A DNA stretch of 64,000 nucleotides, taken from the NCBI RefSeq assembly GCF_901827205.1, contig NZ_LR594675.1, positions 3,906,001 to 3,970,000 of the forward strand. Direction: 5' to 3'. Below are positions 37,893-47,510 of this stretch, piece after piece. Made by a program: the position numbers and the translations under genes. The stretch comes from Variovorax sp. PBS-H4. Its GTDB lineage: Bacteria; Pseudomonadota; Gammaproteobacteria; Burkholderiales; Burkholderiaceae_C. The notes below the pieces were generated by a model, which had not been told where the DNA came from, did no database searches, and saw nothing but the letters and a program-made list of their open reading frames with translations. Positions within the stretch are counted from its first letter, which is position 1; each line of letters starts with the position of its first letter.

Positions 37893-38543
37893 ATGAGCCC
37901 TCCCGCCACCATCGCTGCAGGCGAGATCACGGGCCTGGTCCTCGCCGGCGGCCGCGGATCGCGCATGGGCGGCATCGACAAGGGCCTGCAGAATTTCAAC
38001 GGCATTCCGCTTGCACTGCACGCGCTGATGCGGCTGCAGTCGCAGGTCGGCGAGCTGATGATCAATGCCAACCGCAACATTGCGGCCTACGAATCGTTCG
38101 GAGCGCCGGTCTGGCCCGACGGCCTCGCGGACTATGCGGGGCCGCTGGCCGGCTTCCTGACCGGGCTGGAGCGCTGCGAGACGCCGTACCTGCTCACCGT
38201 GCCCTGCGACACCCCGCTGTTCCCGCTGGACCTGGCGGCCCGCCTCGGCGAGGCGCTGCTGGCGCACGACGCCGAGATCGCCATGGTCAACGCCCCCGAA
38301 GCCGCGGCCGAAGCCGACGGCGCCTCGGCCCTGCGGCCCCAGCCGGTGTTCTGCCTGCTGCGCACCACCTTGCTCGAAAGCCTGGTGCGCTTCACGCAGG
38401 AGGGCGGCCGAAAGATCGACCGCTGGACCGCCCAGCACCGCACGGCGCTGGTGCCTTTCGACCGGCCTGGCGATGCGCCAGGCGCCTTCTTCAACGCCAA
38501 CACGCTGGCCGAGTTGCACGCGCTCGAAGGCCAGCGACGCTGA
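37893..38543 (+). CDS. mobA: Molybdenum cofactor guanylyltransferase
   Basis: 216 residues. It attaches GMP to molybdopterin. The nucleotide-binding N-terminus LVLAGGRGSRMGGIDKGLQ is typical, as are PDGLADYAGPLAGFLTGLE and VPCDTPLFP. It starts 10 nt after moaA and 12 nt before moeA. Form II CoxL-type enzymes normally need the cytosine form made by MocA; none is visible here. Confidence 0.93.
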   Translation: MSPPATIAAGEITGLVLAGGRGSRMGGIDKGLQNFNGIPLALHALMRLQSQVGELMINANRNIAAYESFGAPVWPDGLADYAGPLAGFLTGLERCETPYLLTVPCDTPLFPLDLAARLGEALLAHDAEIAMVNAPEAAAEADGASALRPQPVFCLLRTTLLESLVRFTQEGGRKIDRWTAQHRTALVPFDRPGDAPGAFFNANTLAELHALEGQRR

Positions 38544-38555
38544 GCTGCCGTCCCT

Positions 38556-39869
<1,314 letters not shown>

Positions 39870-39909
39870 GGATCCGGGAATCACCGTCGCACCCGCGCAG
39901 GAGACGCGC

Positions 39910-40413
39910 ATGCTCGCAGCCAGAATCGAGTTGATGCAGCAGATGCCGATCTTCGGCGCCATCGACGCCGGGACCATCGAGTTCCTGCTCGAGCCCGCGC
40001 CGGTGATCGAGATCGCCGGCGGCGACTACTTCTGCCACGAGGGCGACCTGGCCGACGGCATGTACGTGCTCGAACGCGGACGCGTGACGGTGTCGAAGAG
40101 CTGGGAGGACCAGCGCCTGCTGCTTCGCCGGCTGGGGCCCGGTGACTGCTTCGGCGAGATGGCGCTGTTGGACCTGTTCCCGCGCAGTGCTTCGATACGC
40201 GCCGACGAAGACTGCAGCGCCATCCGGATCACCTCCGACAATTTGCTGCGCCTGTTCGAGCGCGACGCCGTGCAGTTCGCGCTGATCCAGATGAACATCG
40301 GCCGCGAGATCAGCCGCCGCCTGCGCCACACCGACGAACTGCTGTTCCGCGCACGCATGGGCGAGGTGCTGGAGGCGCCGGAGCAGCTCGTCACGCGGCC
40401 GGCAGAACTCTAG
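39910..40413 (+). CDS. Cyclic nucleotide-binding domain protein without DNA-binding domain
   Basis: 167 residues. One cNMP-binding domain: MPIFGAIDAGTIEFLLE, EGDLADGMYVLERGRVTVSK, and the phosphate-binding loop GDCFGEMALLDLFPRSASIRA, in which the GE...PRSA pattern for cyclic nucleotide contact is kept. There is no helix-turn-helix, unlike Crp/Fnr regulators, so it is a stand-alone sensor. It follows moeA after 40 nt and may be co-transcribed. Confidence 0.85.
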   Translation: MLAARIELMQQMPIFGAIDAGTIEFLLEPAPVIEIAGGDYFCHEGDLADGMYVLERGRVTVSKSWEDQRLLLRRLGPGDCFGEMALLDLFPRSASIRADEDCSAIRITSDNLLRLFERDAVQFALIQMNIGREISRRLRHTDELLFRARMGEVLEAPEQLVTRPAEL

Positions 40414-40430
40414 CGACTGCCGAGGAGAGG

Positions 40431-40880
40431 TCAGAGCCGCCCCAGCGCCCGCTCCACGCCCTTGTTGGCCAGCATGTCGGCGCGTTCGTTGCCTGCGTCG
40501 CCCGAATGGCCCCGCACCCAGCGCCATTCGATCTGGTGGCCGCCTTCGGTCACCAGCTTGTCCAGTTCCCTCCACAGCTCCGCATTCTTGACTGGCTGCT
40601 TGGCCGAGGTGATCCACCCCTTGGCCTTCCAGCCCCGGATCCACTCGGTGATGCCCATGCGCACGTACTGGCTGTCCAGGTAGAGGATCACCTTGCAGGG
40701 CCGCTTGAGCGCGCGCAAGCCCTCGATCACCGCCTTGAGCTCCATGCGATTGTTGGTGGTGTTGAGCTCGCCGCCGAAAAGCTCCTTCTCGGTCGTCCCC
40801 GACTTGAGCCAGGCGCCCCAGCCCCCGGGGCCCGGGTTGCCCTTGCAGGCCCCGTCGGTGTAGATCTGCACTTCGGTCAA
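40431..40880 (-). CDS. rnhA: Ribonuclease HI
   Basis: 149 residues. It cuts RNA in RNA-DNA hybrids. The catalytic residues are in YTDGACKGN (Asp), NNRMELKAV (Glu), LYLDSQYV (Asp) and GNERADMLA (Asp), with the basic handle TSAKQPVKN. I chose TTG 40880: it has AAGGA upstream and overlaps the stop of the preceding gene (TTGA); the upstream extension shows no family resemblance. Confidence 0.94.
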   Translation of the reverse strand: MTEVQIYTDGACKGNPGPGGWGAWLKSGTTEKELFGGELNTTNNRMELKAVIEGLRALKRPCKVILYLDSQYVRMGITEWIRGWKAKGWITSAKQPVKNAELWRELDKLVTEGGHQIEWRWVRGHSGDAGNERADMLANKGVERALGRL

Positions 40881-41683
40881 GAACCGTTTCCTTGTCGTTG
40901 CCGTGATCGGTGATGTGGATGGTGATGGCCCCGGTGCACCTTGCCGGCGATCGGAACCGGCGCGCTCGCACGCTGTGCCGCGCGCCGCCAGTCGGCAGAC
41001 AGCAGGCGCATGCCGCGCACGCGCTTGACGGCGACCAGGAAGTACACGGCGCCGAAGATCGGCCACCAGCGCTCGCCCAAAGTGTCGAACCAGCGGCAGC
41101 GGTCGAGCCATGCCTCGCTGCGCACGGCGGGCCGGTAGATTCCGAAGTCGCCCGACTCGACCTCGAAGCTCAGGAGGCGCAGCCAGTCGCGCATGCGCCT
41201 GTAGCCGATGAAGTCACCGGAGTCGGGCAGGAACAGCTCGCCGAACCCCAGCCGGCGATAGAGGTGCGCACGCCATTGGCGCATGCCCCACAGGCTCATC
41301 GGATTGAGCCCGCAGATCACGACGCGCCCCTCAGGCACCAGGACGCGCTCGACCTCGCGCAGCGTGCCGTGCGGATCGTGGCTGAGCTCCAGCGCATGCG
41401 GCAGGACCACGAGATCGAGGCTGTTGGCAGAGAACGGCAGCGCCGTGAAGTCGGTGAACAGCGCCGCACTTCTTGCGGCGGCCGCAGGGTTGTCCAGGGC
41501 CAGCCAGCGATGAGGCATGCGATTGGTGCGCAGCCCATCGACCTCGGCCACGCCAAGCTGCAGCGCGTGGTAGCCGAAGACGTCCGCCACGGCCTGGTCG
41601 AAGCGCGACTGCTCCCACGCCAGCAGGTAGCGGCCGGGAGGGGTCTGCAACCACTCGTGCAAACCTATAATTTGATCGCTCAT
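40877..41683 (-). CDS. SAM-dependent methyltransferase-like protein
   Basis: 268 residues. It has the late motifs of class I methyltransferases (SLDLVVLPHALELSHDPHGTLREVERVLVPEGRVVICGLNP), but the usual glycine-rich motif I is not evident near residues 35-50. A C-terminal hydrophobic stretch (WWPIFGAVYFLVAVKR) and a His-rich tail (HRGHHHPHHRSR) follow. The start ATG 41683 shares its CATG with the ATG of gloB on the other strand; TTG at codon 7 (LHEWLQ) is the alternative. It is coupled to rnhA. Confidence 0.78.
   Translation of the reverse strand: MSDQIIGLHEWLQTPPGRYLLAWEQSRFDQAVADVFGYHALQLGVAEVDGLRTNRMPHRWLALDNPAAAARSAALFTDFTALPFSANSLDLVVLPHALELSHDPHGTLREVERVLVPEGRVVICGLNPMSLWGMRQWRAHLYRRLGFGELFLPDSGDFIGYRRMRDWLRLLSFEVESGDFGIYRPAVRSEAWLDRCRWFDTLGERWWPIFGAVYFLVAVKRVRGMRLLSADWRRAAQRASAPVPIAGKVHRGHHHPHHRSRQRQGNGS
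41666..41671 (+). promoter_or_regulatory. Perfect -10 box immediately upstream of gloB
   Basis: TATAAT lies 10 nt before the gloB ATG (41682). A start point 6-8 nt downstream would give a 5' leader of about 3-5 nt, an almost leaderless mRNA. No good -35 hexamer is seen at normal spacing. The box lies inside the N-terminal codons of the divergent methyltransferase-like gene. Confidence 0.5.
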
Positions 41684-42479
41684 GAAGCTCGTTCCACTGC
41701 CCGCCTTCTCCGACAACTACATCTGGATGCTGCAGGATGGGCGCGACGCGATCGTGGTCGACCCGGGAGATGCCGCGCCGGTCTTCGATGCGCTCGCTCG
41801 CGGCAATCTGCAGTTGGCCGCGATTCTAGTCACGCACCATCATGCCGATCACACCGGCGGTGTCGCGGCCTTGCGGGACGCCACTGGCGCAAAGGTCTTC
41901 GGCCCTGCGCGTGAAACGGTTCCCGAGCCGCTGACGCGCCTCGCCCAGGGCGAGCATGCCGAGGTCCTGGGCCTTCGCTTCGAAGTGATCGAAGTGCCGG
42001 GCCACACGGCCGGCCACATCGCGTACTTCCTGCCGGCCAGTGCCGCGAACACAGCGGCGGGCGCACCGGCGCCGCTCGTCTTCTGCGGCGATACGCTGTT
42101 CTCGGGCGGCTGCGGGCGGCTCTTCGAGGGTACGCCGGCGCAGATGCTGGCGTCGCTCGACGCGCTGGCCGCGCTGCCCGGCGAGACCCGCGTGTGCTGC
42201 GCCCACGAATACACACTTGCTAACCTTCGCTTCGCAAACGCCGTGGAACCCGGCAACGCCGCGCTGACTCAGTACACGGCGCAGTGCGAGGCACTGCGTG
42301 CGCGCGGCGAGCCGACGCTGCCATCGCAGTTGGCCACCGAACGCCAGATCAACCCCTTTCTTCGCAGCCGCGAAGCCGCTGTCCTGCAAGCAGTCCGCGC
42401 GCATGCCCGCCTCTCCCCGCACAGCGGCGAGGACGAGGTGTTCGCCGCACTGCGCCAATGGAAAAACGACTTTCGATGA
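41682..42479 (+). CDS. gloB: Hydroxyacylglutathione hydrolase (glyoxalase II)
   Basis: 265 residues, metallo-beta-lactamase fold. It hydrolyses S-lactoylglutathione in methylglyoxal detoxification. THHHADHTGG is the metal motif, with VPGHTAGHIAY, FCGDTLFSGGCGRLFEG and CAHEYTLANLRFA as further ligands; the C-terminal NPFLRSRE is family-typical. MKLVPLPAFSDNYIWML is the standard N-terminus, so the start at 41682 is firm. The stop overlaps the mltD start (ATGA). Confidence 0.95.
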   Translation: MKLVPLPAFSDNYIWMLQDGRDAIVVDPGDAAPVFDALARGNLQLAAILVTHHHADHTGGVAALRDATGAKVFGPARETVPEPLTRLAQGEHAEVLGLRFEVIEVPGHTAGHIAYFLPASAANTAAGAPAPLVFCGDTLFSGGCGRLFEGTPAQMLASLDALAALPGETRVCCAHEYTLANLRFANAVEPGNAALTQYTAQCEALRARGEPTLPSQLATERQINPFLRSREAAVLQAVRAHARLSPHSGEDEVFAALRQWKNDFR

Positions 42480-44071
42480 AATTCATCCTTGCCGCCTGCC
42501 TTGCCGGCTCGCTGCTGCTCGCGGGCTGCGCGAGCACAACGGGCACGGGTTCCTCTTCCTCTACCACCCCCGACAGCGCTTCCTCCGGCCCCGCTGCAGC
42601 CCCGGTCTATCCCGGCGGGGCGCTGACCCCCATCACGTCGGGCACCACCCGGTCACGCTCGGTCGTCACGCTCGCCCCGCCGACCGACATGTGGGACCGC
42701 ATCCGCCGCGGATTCAAGATGCCCGACCTCGACAACGAGCTGGTGCGCGACCGCGAGCAGTGGTATGCGAGCCGGCCCGACTACATGCAGCGCATGACCG
42801 AGCGCTCGAGCCGCTACATCTTCCACATCGTCGAGGAGCTCGAGCGCCGCGACATGCCCACCGAGCTGGCGCTGCTGCCCTACATCGAGAGCGCGTTCAA
42901 TCCGCAGGCCGTCTCCAGCGCCAAGGCCGCCGGCATGTGGCAGTTCATGCCCGCGACCGGCACCGACTTCGACCTCAAGCAGAACATCTTCCGCGATGAC
43001 CGCCGCGACGTCATCGCGTCGACCCGCGCGGCGCTCGACTACCTGCAAAAGCTCTATGGCATGTTCGGCGACTGGCACCTCGCGCTGGCCGCCTACAACT
43101 GGGGCGAGGGCAGCGTGAGCCGCGCCATCGCCAAAAACCAGCGGGCCGGCCTGCCCACGGGCTACACCGACCTCAACATGCCGGCCGAGACCCGGTACTA
43201 CGTGCCCAAGCTGCAGGCGGTGAAGAACATCGTCGCCAACCCCGAGCGCTTCAACGCCGACCTGCCCGTCATCGCGAACCACCCCTACTTCCAGACCGTG
43301 ACACTCAAGCGCGATCTCGATGTCGCGCTTGCCGCCAAGCTGGCAGACGTGAAGATCGAGGATTTCCGCGCCCTCAATCCTTCGGCCCACAAGCCGGTGC
43401 TGCTGGCCGCCGGCACGCCCGAGATCCTCCTGCCGTGGGACAACGCTGCCCTGTTCCAGCGCAACTTCGAGGCCTACACCCAAGGCCAGTACGCGAGCTG
43501 GACCGCGTGGACCGTGCCCTCCACGATGACCGTCTCCGACGCCGCCCAGCGCTCGGGCATGAGCGAAGCCGACCTGCGCGCCATCAACAACGTGCCCCCG
43601 CGCATGCTGATCAAGGCCGGCTCGACGCTGATCGTGCCGCGCGGCGCGCGCGTGCAGGAGGACGTGCAGGCCACGGTGGCCGACACCGGCCACCTGAGCT
43701 TCCAGCCCGAGATCGTGACCCGCCGCACCACCGTCAAGGCCGGGCGGCGCGACAGCGTGGCGAGCATCGCCCGCCGCTACAAGCTCGCGCCGGCCAGCGT
43801 CGCCGAATGGAACGACGTCAACGCCAGCCATGTCTTTCAGCGCGGCGGCTCGGTGGTGGTCTACCTGCCGGTGCGGGCCGCCGCCGGCGAGCGCGTCGGC
43901 CGGGGCGTCGCCGCGCACCGGAACAACGGCGAGGTGGTGGTGACCAGCAAGCGCGGCGGAGGCATCGTCAAGACCAGCGCGGCCAGGAACACGCCGGCAG
44001 CCCGGTCAGGCGCCTCGAGCAAGATCGTGCGCGAGAAGCGTGGCGGCACGCCCTCCAAGAAGAAGCGCTAG
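42476..44071 (+). CDS. mltD: Membrane-bound lytic murein transglycosylase D
   Basis: 531 residues. A lipoprotein signal (ILAACLAGSLLLAGC) anchors it to a membrane. The SLT domain contains LLPYIESAFNPQAVSSAKAAG with the catalytic Glu, GMWQFMPATG and LALAAYNWGEGSVSRAI. Two LysM-like repeats follow (about residues 345-400 and 415-465), with a basic Ser/Arg/Lys tail. It cleaves peptidoglycan glycan strands to 1,6-anhydro products. ATG 42476 overlaps the gloB stop; ATG 42458 is an alternative. Confidence 0.93.
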   Translation: MKFILAACLAGSLLLAGCASTTGTGSSSSTTPDSASSGPAAAPVYPGGALTPITSGTTRSRSVVTLAPPTDMWDRIRRGFKMPDLDNELVRDREQWYASRPDYMQRMTERSSRYIFHIVEELERRDMPTELALLPYIESAFNPQAVSSAKAAGMWQFMPATGTDFDLKQNIFRDDRRDVIASTRAALDYLQKLYGMFGDWHLALAAYNWGEGSVSRAIAKNQRAGLPTGYTDLNMPAETRYYVPKLQAVKNIVANPERFNADLPVIANHPYFQTVTLKRDLDVALAAKLADVKIEDFRALNPSAHKPVLLAAGTPEILLPWDNAALFQRNFEAYTQGQYASWTAWTVPSTMTVSDAAQRSGMSEADLRAINNVPPRMLIKAGSTLIVPRGARVQEDVQATVADTGHLSFQPEIVTRRTTVKAGRRDSVASIARRYKLAPASVAEWNDVNASHVFQRGGSVVVYLPVRAAAGERVGRGVAAHRNNGEVVVTSKRGGGIVKTSAARNTPAARSGASSKIVREKRGGTPSKKKR

Positions 44072-44097
44072 CCTGGGGCGCGGGCACTCCGAGGCGC

Positions 44098-44931
44098 TCA
44101 GAGCTTCTCGGTTTCCCCGCTCTTCGGCTGCCATTTCATGAGCCGCCGCTCGATGAGGCCTACCAGGCCATCGAGCACCAGCGCGAAGGCAGTGAGCACC
44201 ACGATCCCGGCGAACACCGTGTTCACGTCGAAGGTGCCCTCGGCCTGCAGGATCAGGTAGCCCACGCCGCGCGCAGAGCCCAGATATTCGCCCACCACGG
44301 CGCCGACGAACGCCAGTCCCACGGACGTGTGCAGGCTGGAGAAGACCCAGCTGGTCGCGCTCGGCAGGTAGACCGTGCGCAGCAGCTGCCGCCGGCTGGC
44401 ACCGAGCATGCGCGCGTTGGCCAGCACCACCGGGCTGACCTCGCGCACGCCCTGGTAGACATTGAAGAACACGATGAAGAACACCAGCGTGACCGCCAGG
44501 GCCACCTTGCTCCAGATCCCGAGCCCGAACCACAGCGCGAAGATGGGTGCCAGGATCACGCGAGGCATCGAGTTCGCGGCCTTGATGTAGGGGTCGAGAA
44601 TCATGCTCGCAGTGGGCGCAAGCGCGAGCCACAGCCCGCAGGCCAGGCCCAGCAGGGTGCCGATGCCGAAGGCCAGTACGGTCTCGAGCAGCGTCACGCC
44701 GAGATGCAGGTAGATGTCGGCGCGGCCGGAAAGGCCGTCCGGAAAGAGCGCGTTGGGTGCGATCTCGATCGGCAGGAACCAGCTCCAGATGCGTCCCGCC
44801 ACCTTGACCGGTTCGCCGAGGAAGAAGGCGGCCTGCGTATCGCGCGACACCAGATGCCACAGCACCAGCAACACGACCAGCAGCGCAAGCTGCCAAGCGC
44901 GCGCGTTCGCTTCGTTCGGCCGCAGCCTCAT
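44098..44931 (-). CDS. ABC transporter permease (nitrate/sulfonate/taurine type)
   Basis: 277 residues with about six membrane helices and the EAA-type loop of SsuC/TauC permeases (ANARMLGASRRQLLRTVYLPSATSWVFSSLHTSVGLAFVGAVVGEYLG). The first helix follows a short basic N-terminus. The start overlaps the ATPase stop by 1 nt. Substrate is unknown; NMT1/SsuA-type receptors bind sulfonates, taurine, nitrate or thiamine precursors. Confidence 0.92.
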   Translation of the reverse strand: MRLRPNEANARAWQLALLVVLLVLWHLVSRDTQAAFFLGEPVKVAGRIWSWFLPIEIAPNALFPDGLSGRADIYLHLGVTLLETVLAFGIGTLLGLACGLWLALAPTASMILDPYIKAANSMPRVILAPIFALWFGLGIWSKVALAVTLVFFIVFFNVYQGVREVSPVVLANARMLGASRRQLLRTVYLPSATSWVFSSLHTSVGLAFVGAVVGEYLGSARGVGYLILQAEGTFDVNTVFAGIVVLTAFALVLDGLVGLIERRLMKWQPKSGETEKL

Positions 44932-45836
44932 CAGGCGGCCTTCTTCAATTGCTGCGCATAGCCCTTGAGCACCTCGTCGCGCAGCACGCCCCAGATCTGC
45001 GTGTGCAGCTCGACGAAACGCGGATGCGTGCGCACCTCGGCCACGTCGCGCGGGCGCGCGAGGTCGATGACGAACTCGCCGATCGGATGGGTTGCGGGGC
45101 CGGCCGAGAGCACCACCACGCGGTCGCTCATCGCGATCGCCTCGTCGAGGTCATGGGTGATGAAGAGCACCGCTTTTCGTCCGTGTTGGCCCCCGGGCGC
45201 TTCGCGCCCACCCCCCGAGGGGGTGAGCACCGGCCTTGGGGCGGCCCGGCGCCCGGTGCTCTGGGCTGCCCACAGCTCCAGCACCTCGTTCTCCATCAGC
45301 TGCCGCGTCTGCACGTCGAGTGCGCTGAAGGGTTCGTCCATCAGGATGATGTCCGGATCCAGTGCGAGCACCTGGGCCAACGCGGCGCGCTTGCGCATGC
45401 CGCCCGAGAGCTCGTGCGGATAGCGGTCGCCGAAGCCCGTCAGCCCTACGCGCGCCAACCACTGTTCGGCGAGCGCCCTCGCCTCCGCGTCCGGCATGCC
45501 CCGGTACTGCAGGCCCAGCATCACGTTGCCCAGCGCACTTCGCCAGGGCATCAATGCCTCGGTCTGGAACATGTAGCCCGCGCGCGTGTTGATGCCCGAA
45601 AGGTTCTCTCCGAAGACCTTTACCGCTCCCGAGGACGGCTCGAGAAGGCCGGCGCCGACATTGAGCAGCGTCGACTTGCCGCACCCGGTGGGCCCGACCA
45701 CCGAGACGAACTCGCCCGCGCGCACGCGCAGCGACGTGCCGGCCACCGCGGTATACCGTTTGCCGCGCTCGTCCTTCGAGCGGAAGGTGCAGCTGATGTC
45801 GAGCAGTTCGAGCGCGTGGTCGGAGTCAGCGGACAT
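44931..45836 (-). CDS. ABC transporter ATP-binding protein (nitrate/sulfonate/taurine type) with repeat-encoded insertion
   Basis: 301 residues, longer than the usual 250-270 of SsuB/TauB. Walker A GPTGCGKST, signature ELSGGMRKRAALAQ, Walker B IILMDEPFSALD and H-loop LFITHDLDEA are all intact. Between ELWAAQ and KAVLFITHDL lies an extra stretch (TPSGGGREAPGGQHGR and flanks) encoded by a palindromic repeat. The insertion is in frame and sits just before the H-loop strand, so the enzyme may still work; activity is not certain. Confidence 0.9.
   Translation of the reverse strand: MSADSDHALELLDISCTFRSKDERGKRYTAVAGTSLRVRAGEFVSVVGPTGCGKSTLLNVGAGLLEPSSGAVKVFGENLSGINTRAGYMFQTEALMPWRSALGNVMLGLQYRGMPDAEARALAEQWLARVGLTGFGDRYPHELSGGMRKRAALAQVLALDPDIILMDEPFSALDVQTRQLMENEVLELWAAQSTGRRAAPRPVLTPSGGGREAPGGQHGRKAVLFITHDLDEAIAMSDRVVVLSAGPATHPIGEFVIDLARPRDVAEVRTHPRFVELHTQIWGVLRDEVLKGYAQQLKKAA
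45195..45261 (+). repeat. Palindromic GC-rich repeat inserted in frame (copy 2)
   Basis: CCCCCCGAGGGGG (45211-45223) is followed by a 9-bp inverted repeat (45225-45233 with 45253-45261) whose loop holds CCTTGGGGCGGCCC, as in the copy at 18958-19005. A further small palindrome (GGGCGC-TTC-GCGCCC) precedes it. Arm sequences differ between copies, yet both pair. Confidence 0.8.
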
Positions 45837-45842
45837 GGCAGG

Positions 45843-45869
45843 AAAAAAAGACCCGGCCGCAGCCGGGTC
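45843..45869 (-). terminator. Intrinsic terminator between binding-protein and ATPase genes
   Basis: On the minus strand an 8-bp stem (GACCCGGC / GCCGGGTC, 4-nt loop) is followed by seven T. It lies in the 47-nt gap between the substrate-binding gene and the ATPase gene of the same operon. Partial termination here would give more binding protein than membrane complex. Confidence 0.8.
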
Positions 45870-45883
45870 GCGAAAGCGGCAAC

Positions 45884-46921
45884 TCAGGCTTTGAAGCGGT
45901 CCTTCGCGCGTCGCGCGAAATCGTTGGTGTAGGTCTTGGCCAGGTCGATCTTGTCCGCCTTCACCGACGGGTCGAAGCTGGCGATCGCGGCCAGCGCGGT
46001 CTTGGGGCCCTCGGCAGGGACGATGCCGTCGGTCGCGATGGCCTCGCGCACCTTGTCAAAGGAGGCCAGGTAGAGAGCGCGGTCGCCCAGCAGGTAGGTC
46101 TCGGGCACCGTCTTGATGATGTCGCCCGGTCCTGCGGTCTGCAGCCACTTGAGGCCATGCACGATCGCGTTGGCCAGCGCCTGGCAAGTGTTGGGATTCT
46201 TCTGGATGAACTCGGAAGGCGCGTAGAGGCACGCCGCCGGCATCGGTCCGCCGAACACCTCCTGCGTGCCCTTCAGGGTGCGCGTGTCGCTGATGATCTT
46301 CACGTCGCCCTTCTGCTCGAGCATCGTCATCACCGGGTCGGTGTTGCTGATGGCGTCGATCTGGCCCGAGCGCAGTGCCGTCAGCGCGCCGGCCGCCACC
46401 CCGACGCCGATGAAGCTCACGTCGCTCGCCTTGAGTCCGCCGCGGGATAGCACCAGGTTGGCCACCATGTTGGTGGATGAGCCCGGCGCCGAAACGCCGA
46501 TCTTCCTGCCCTTGAGATCGCCGATGCCCTTGTACCCCGCCATGTTCTTGGTAGACACGCCGATGGCGATCTGCGGCGCGCGGCCCTGCAGCACGAAGGA
46601 CTGGAAGACCTGGTTCTTCGACTGCAGGTTGATGGTGTGTTCGTAGGCGCCCGAGCAGATGTCGGCCGAGCCGCCCACGACCGCCTGCAACGCGCGCGCG
46701 CCGCCGGCGAAATCGGAGATCTCGACATCGAGACCCTCGGCCTTGAAGTAGCCCAACTGCTCGGAGATGGTCAGCGGCAGGTAGTAGAAAGCCGCCTTGC
46801 CGCCGACCGCGATGGAAATCTTCGGCTTCTCGATCTTTGCTTGCGCACGTACCCACAGCGGCACGGCAATGGATGCGGCACCCAGGGTCGCGGCGACAGT
46901 AAAGCTTCGGCGGTGGAGCAT
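45884..46921 (-). CDS. ABC transporter substrate-binding protein (NMT1/SsuA type)
   Basis: 345 residues. A signal peptide (RRSFTVAATLGAASIAVPLWVRA) precedes the NMT1/THI5-like fold: ISEQLGYFKAEGLDVEISDFAGGARALQAVVGGSADIC, then DLKGRKIGVSAPGSSTNMVANLVL. It delivers the ligand to the permease/ATPase encoded downstream. A terminator separates it from the ATPase gene. Ligand is unknown. Confidence 0.92.
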   Translation of the reverse strand: MLHRRSFTVAATLGAASIAVPLWVRAQAKIEKPKISIAVGGKAAFYYLPLTISEQLGYFKAEGLDVEISDFAGGARALQAVVGGSADICSGAYEHTINLQSKNQVFQSFVLQGRAPQIAIGVSTKNMAGYKGIGDLKGRKIGVSAPGSSTNMVANLVLSRGGLKASDVSFIGVGVAAGALTALRSGQIDAISNTDPVMTMLEQKGDVKIISDTRTLKGTQEVFGGPMPAACLYAPSEFIQKNPNTCQALANAIVHGLKWLQTAGPGDIIKTVPETYLLGDRALYLASFDKVREAIATDGIVPAEGPKTALAAIASFDPSVKADKIDLAKTYTNDFARRAKDRFKA

Positions 46922-47108
46922 GCGTGATGGCCCTTGGGCTCTCGGGGTTCGTTGTTTGAATCGAGCTTAGAGGCGCGCCCCATCTGCCTGCATCGGGAAC
47001 ATCCCGTGCGGGTTTTCACGTAAGCATGAAGACCACTTTGCCACCGGCTCCATAGCCTCGTGCCAGAAGCCTGCGGACAAGGCGGCCTGCGGCTGCGACG
47101 TTCACCGG

Positions 47109-47510
47109 CTAACGGCCGGCGATGAAGAGGATTGCGACGTTGAGCGCGAATGCGAGCGCCCATGCCGCGCTGCGCGCGGTGCCCAAGCCCAGAATGTAGA
47201 ACGCGATGTAGACGATGCGCAGCAGCACGTAAGCAGCGGCCAGCATGTCGAGTCGCGCCTGCACCGCGCCGAGCTGATGCGCGATGACCACCGCGCCGAC
47301 GAAGAAGGCGAGGCCCTCGAAGATGTTGTTCTGTGCGGCCAGCGCTCGCGCGCGCCAGCCGGCCTGGCGTGTCATCCATTCGCGCGGCGCCTGGTTGTCG
47401 CGCCCCCTGAAGCTGCCCGCTTTCGCGATGTAGGCCGCGACGTAAGGCAGCAGCGCCGCGGCGAGCACGCACCAGTACGCCAGCGTCAATGCGGGCAGGT
47501 GCATGGTCAT
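47109..47510 (-). CDS. MAPEG family membrane protein
   Basis: 133 residues, four membrane helices. Typical features: LPYVAAYIAKAG, the AQNNIFEGLAFFVGAVVIA helix with the conserved Asn-Glu pair, YVLLRIVYIAFYILG, and a C-terminal helix. MAPEG proteins are glutathione-linked or eicosanoid enzymes in eukaryotes; the bacterial role is unclear. The ATG overlaps the recR stop (ATGA), so it belongs to the dnaX-ybaB-recR operon. Confidence 0.88.
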   Translation of the reverse strand: MTMHLPALTLAYWCVLAAALLPYVAAYIAKAGSFRGRDNQAPREWMTRQAGWRARALAAQNNIFEGLAFFVGAVVIAHQLGAVQARLDMLAAAYVLLRIVYIAFYILGLGTARSAAWALAFALNVAILFIAGR

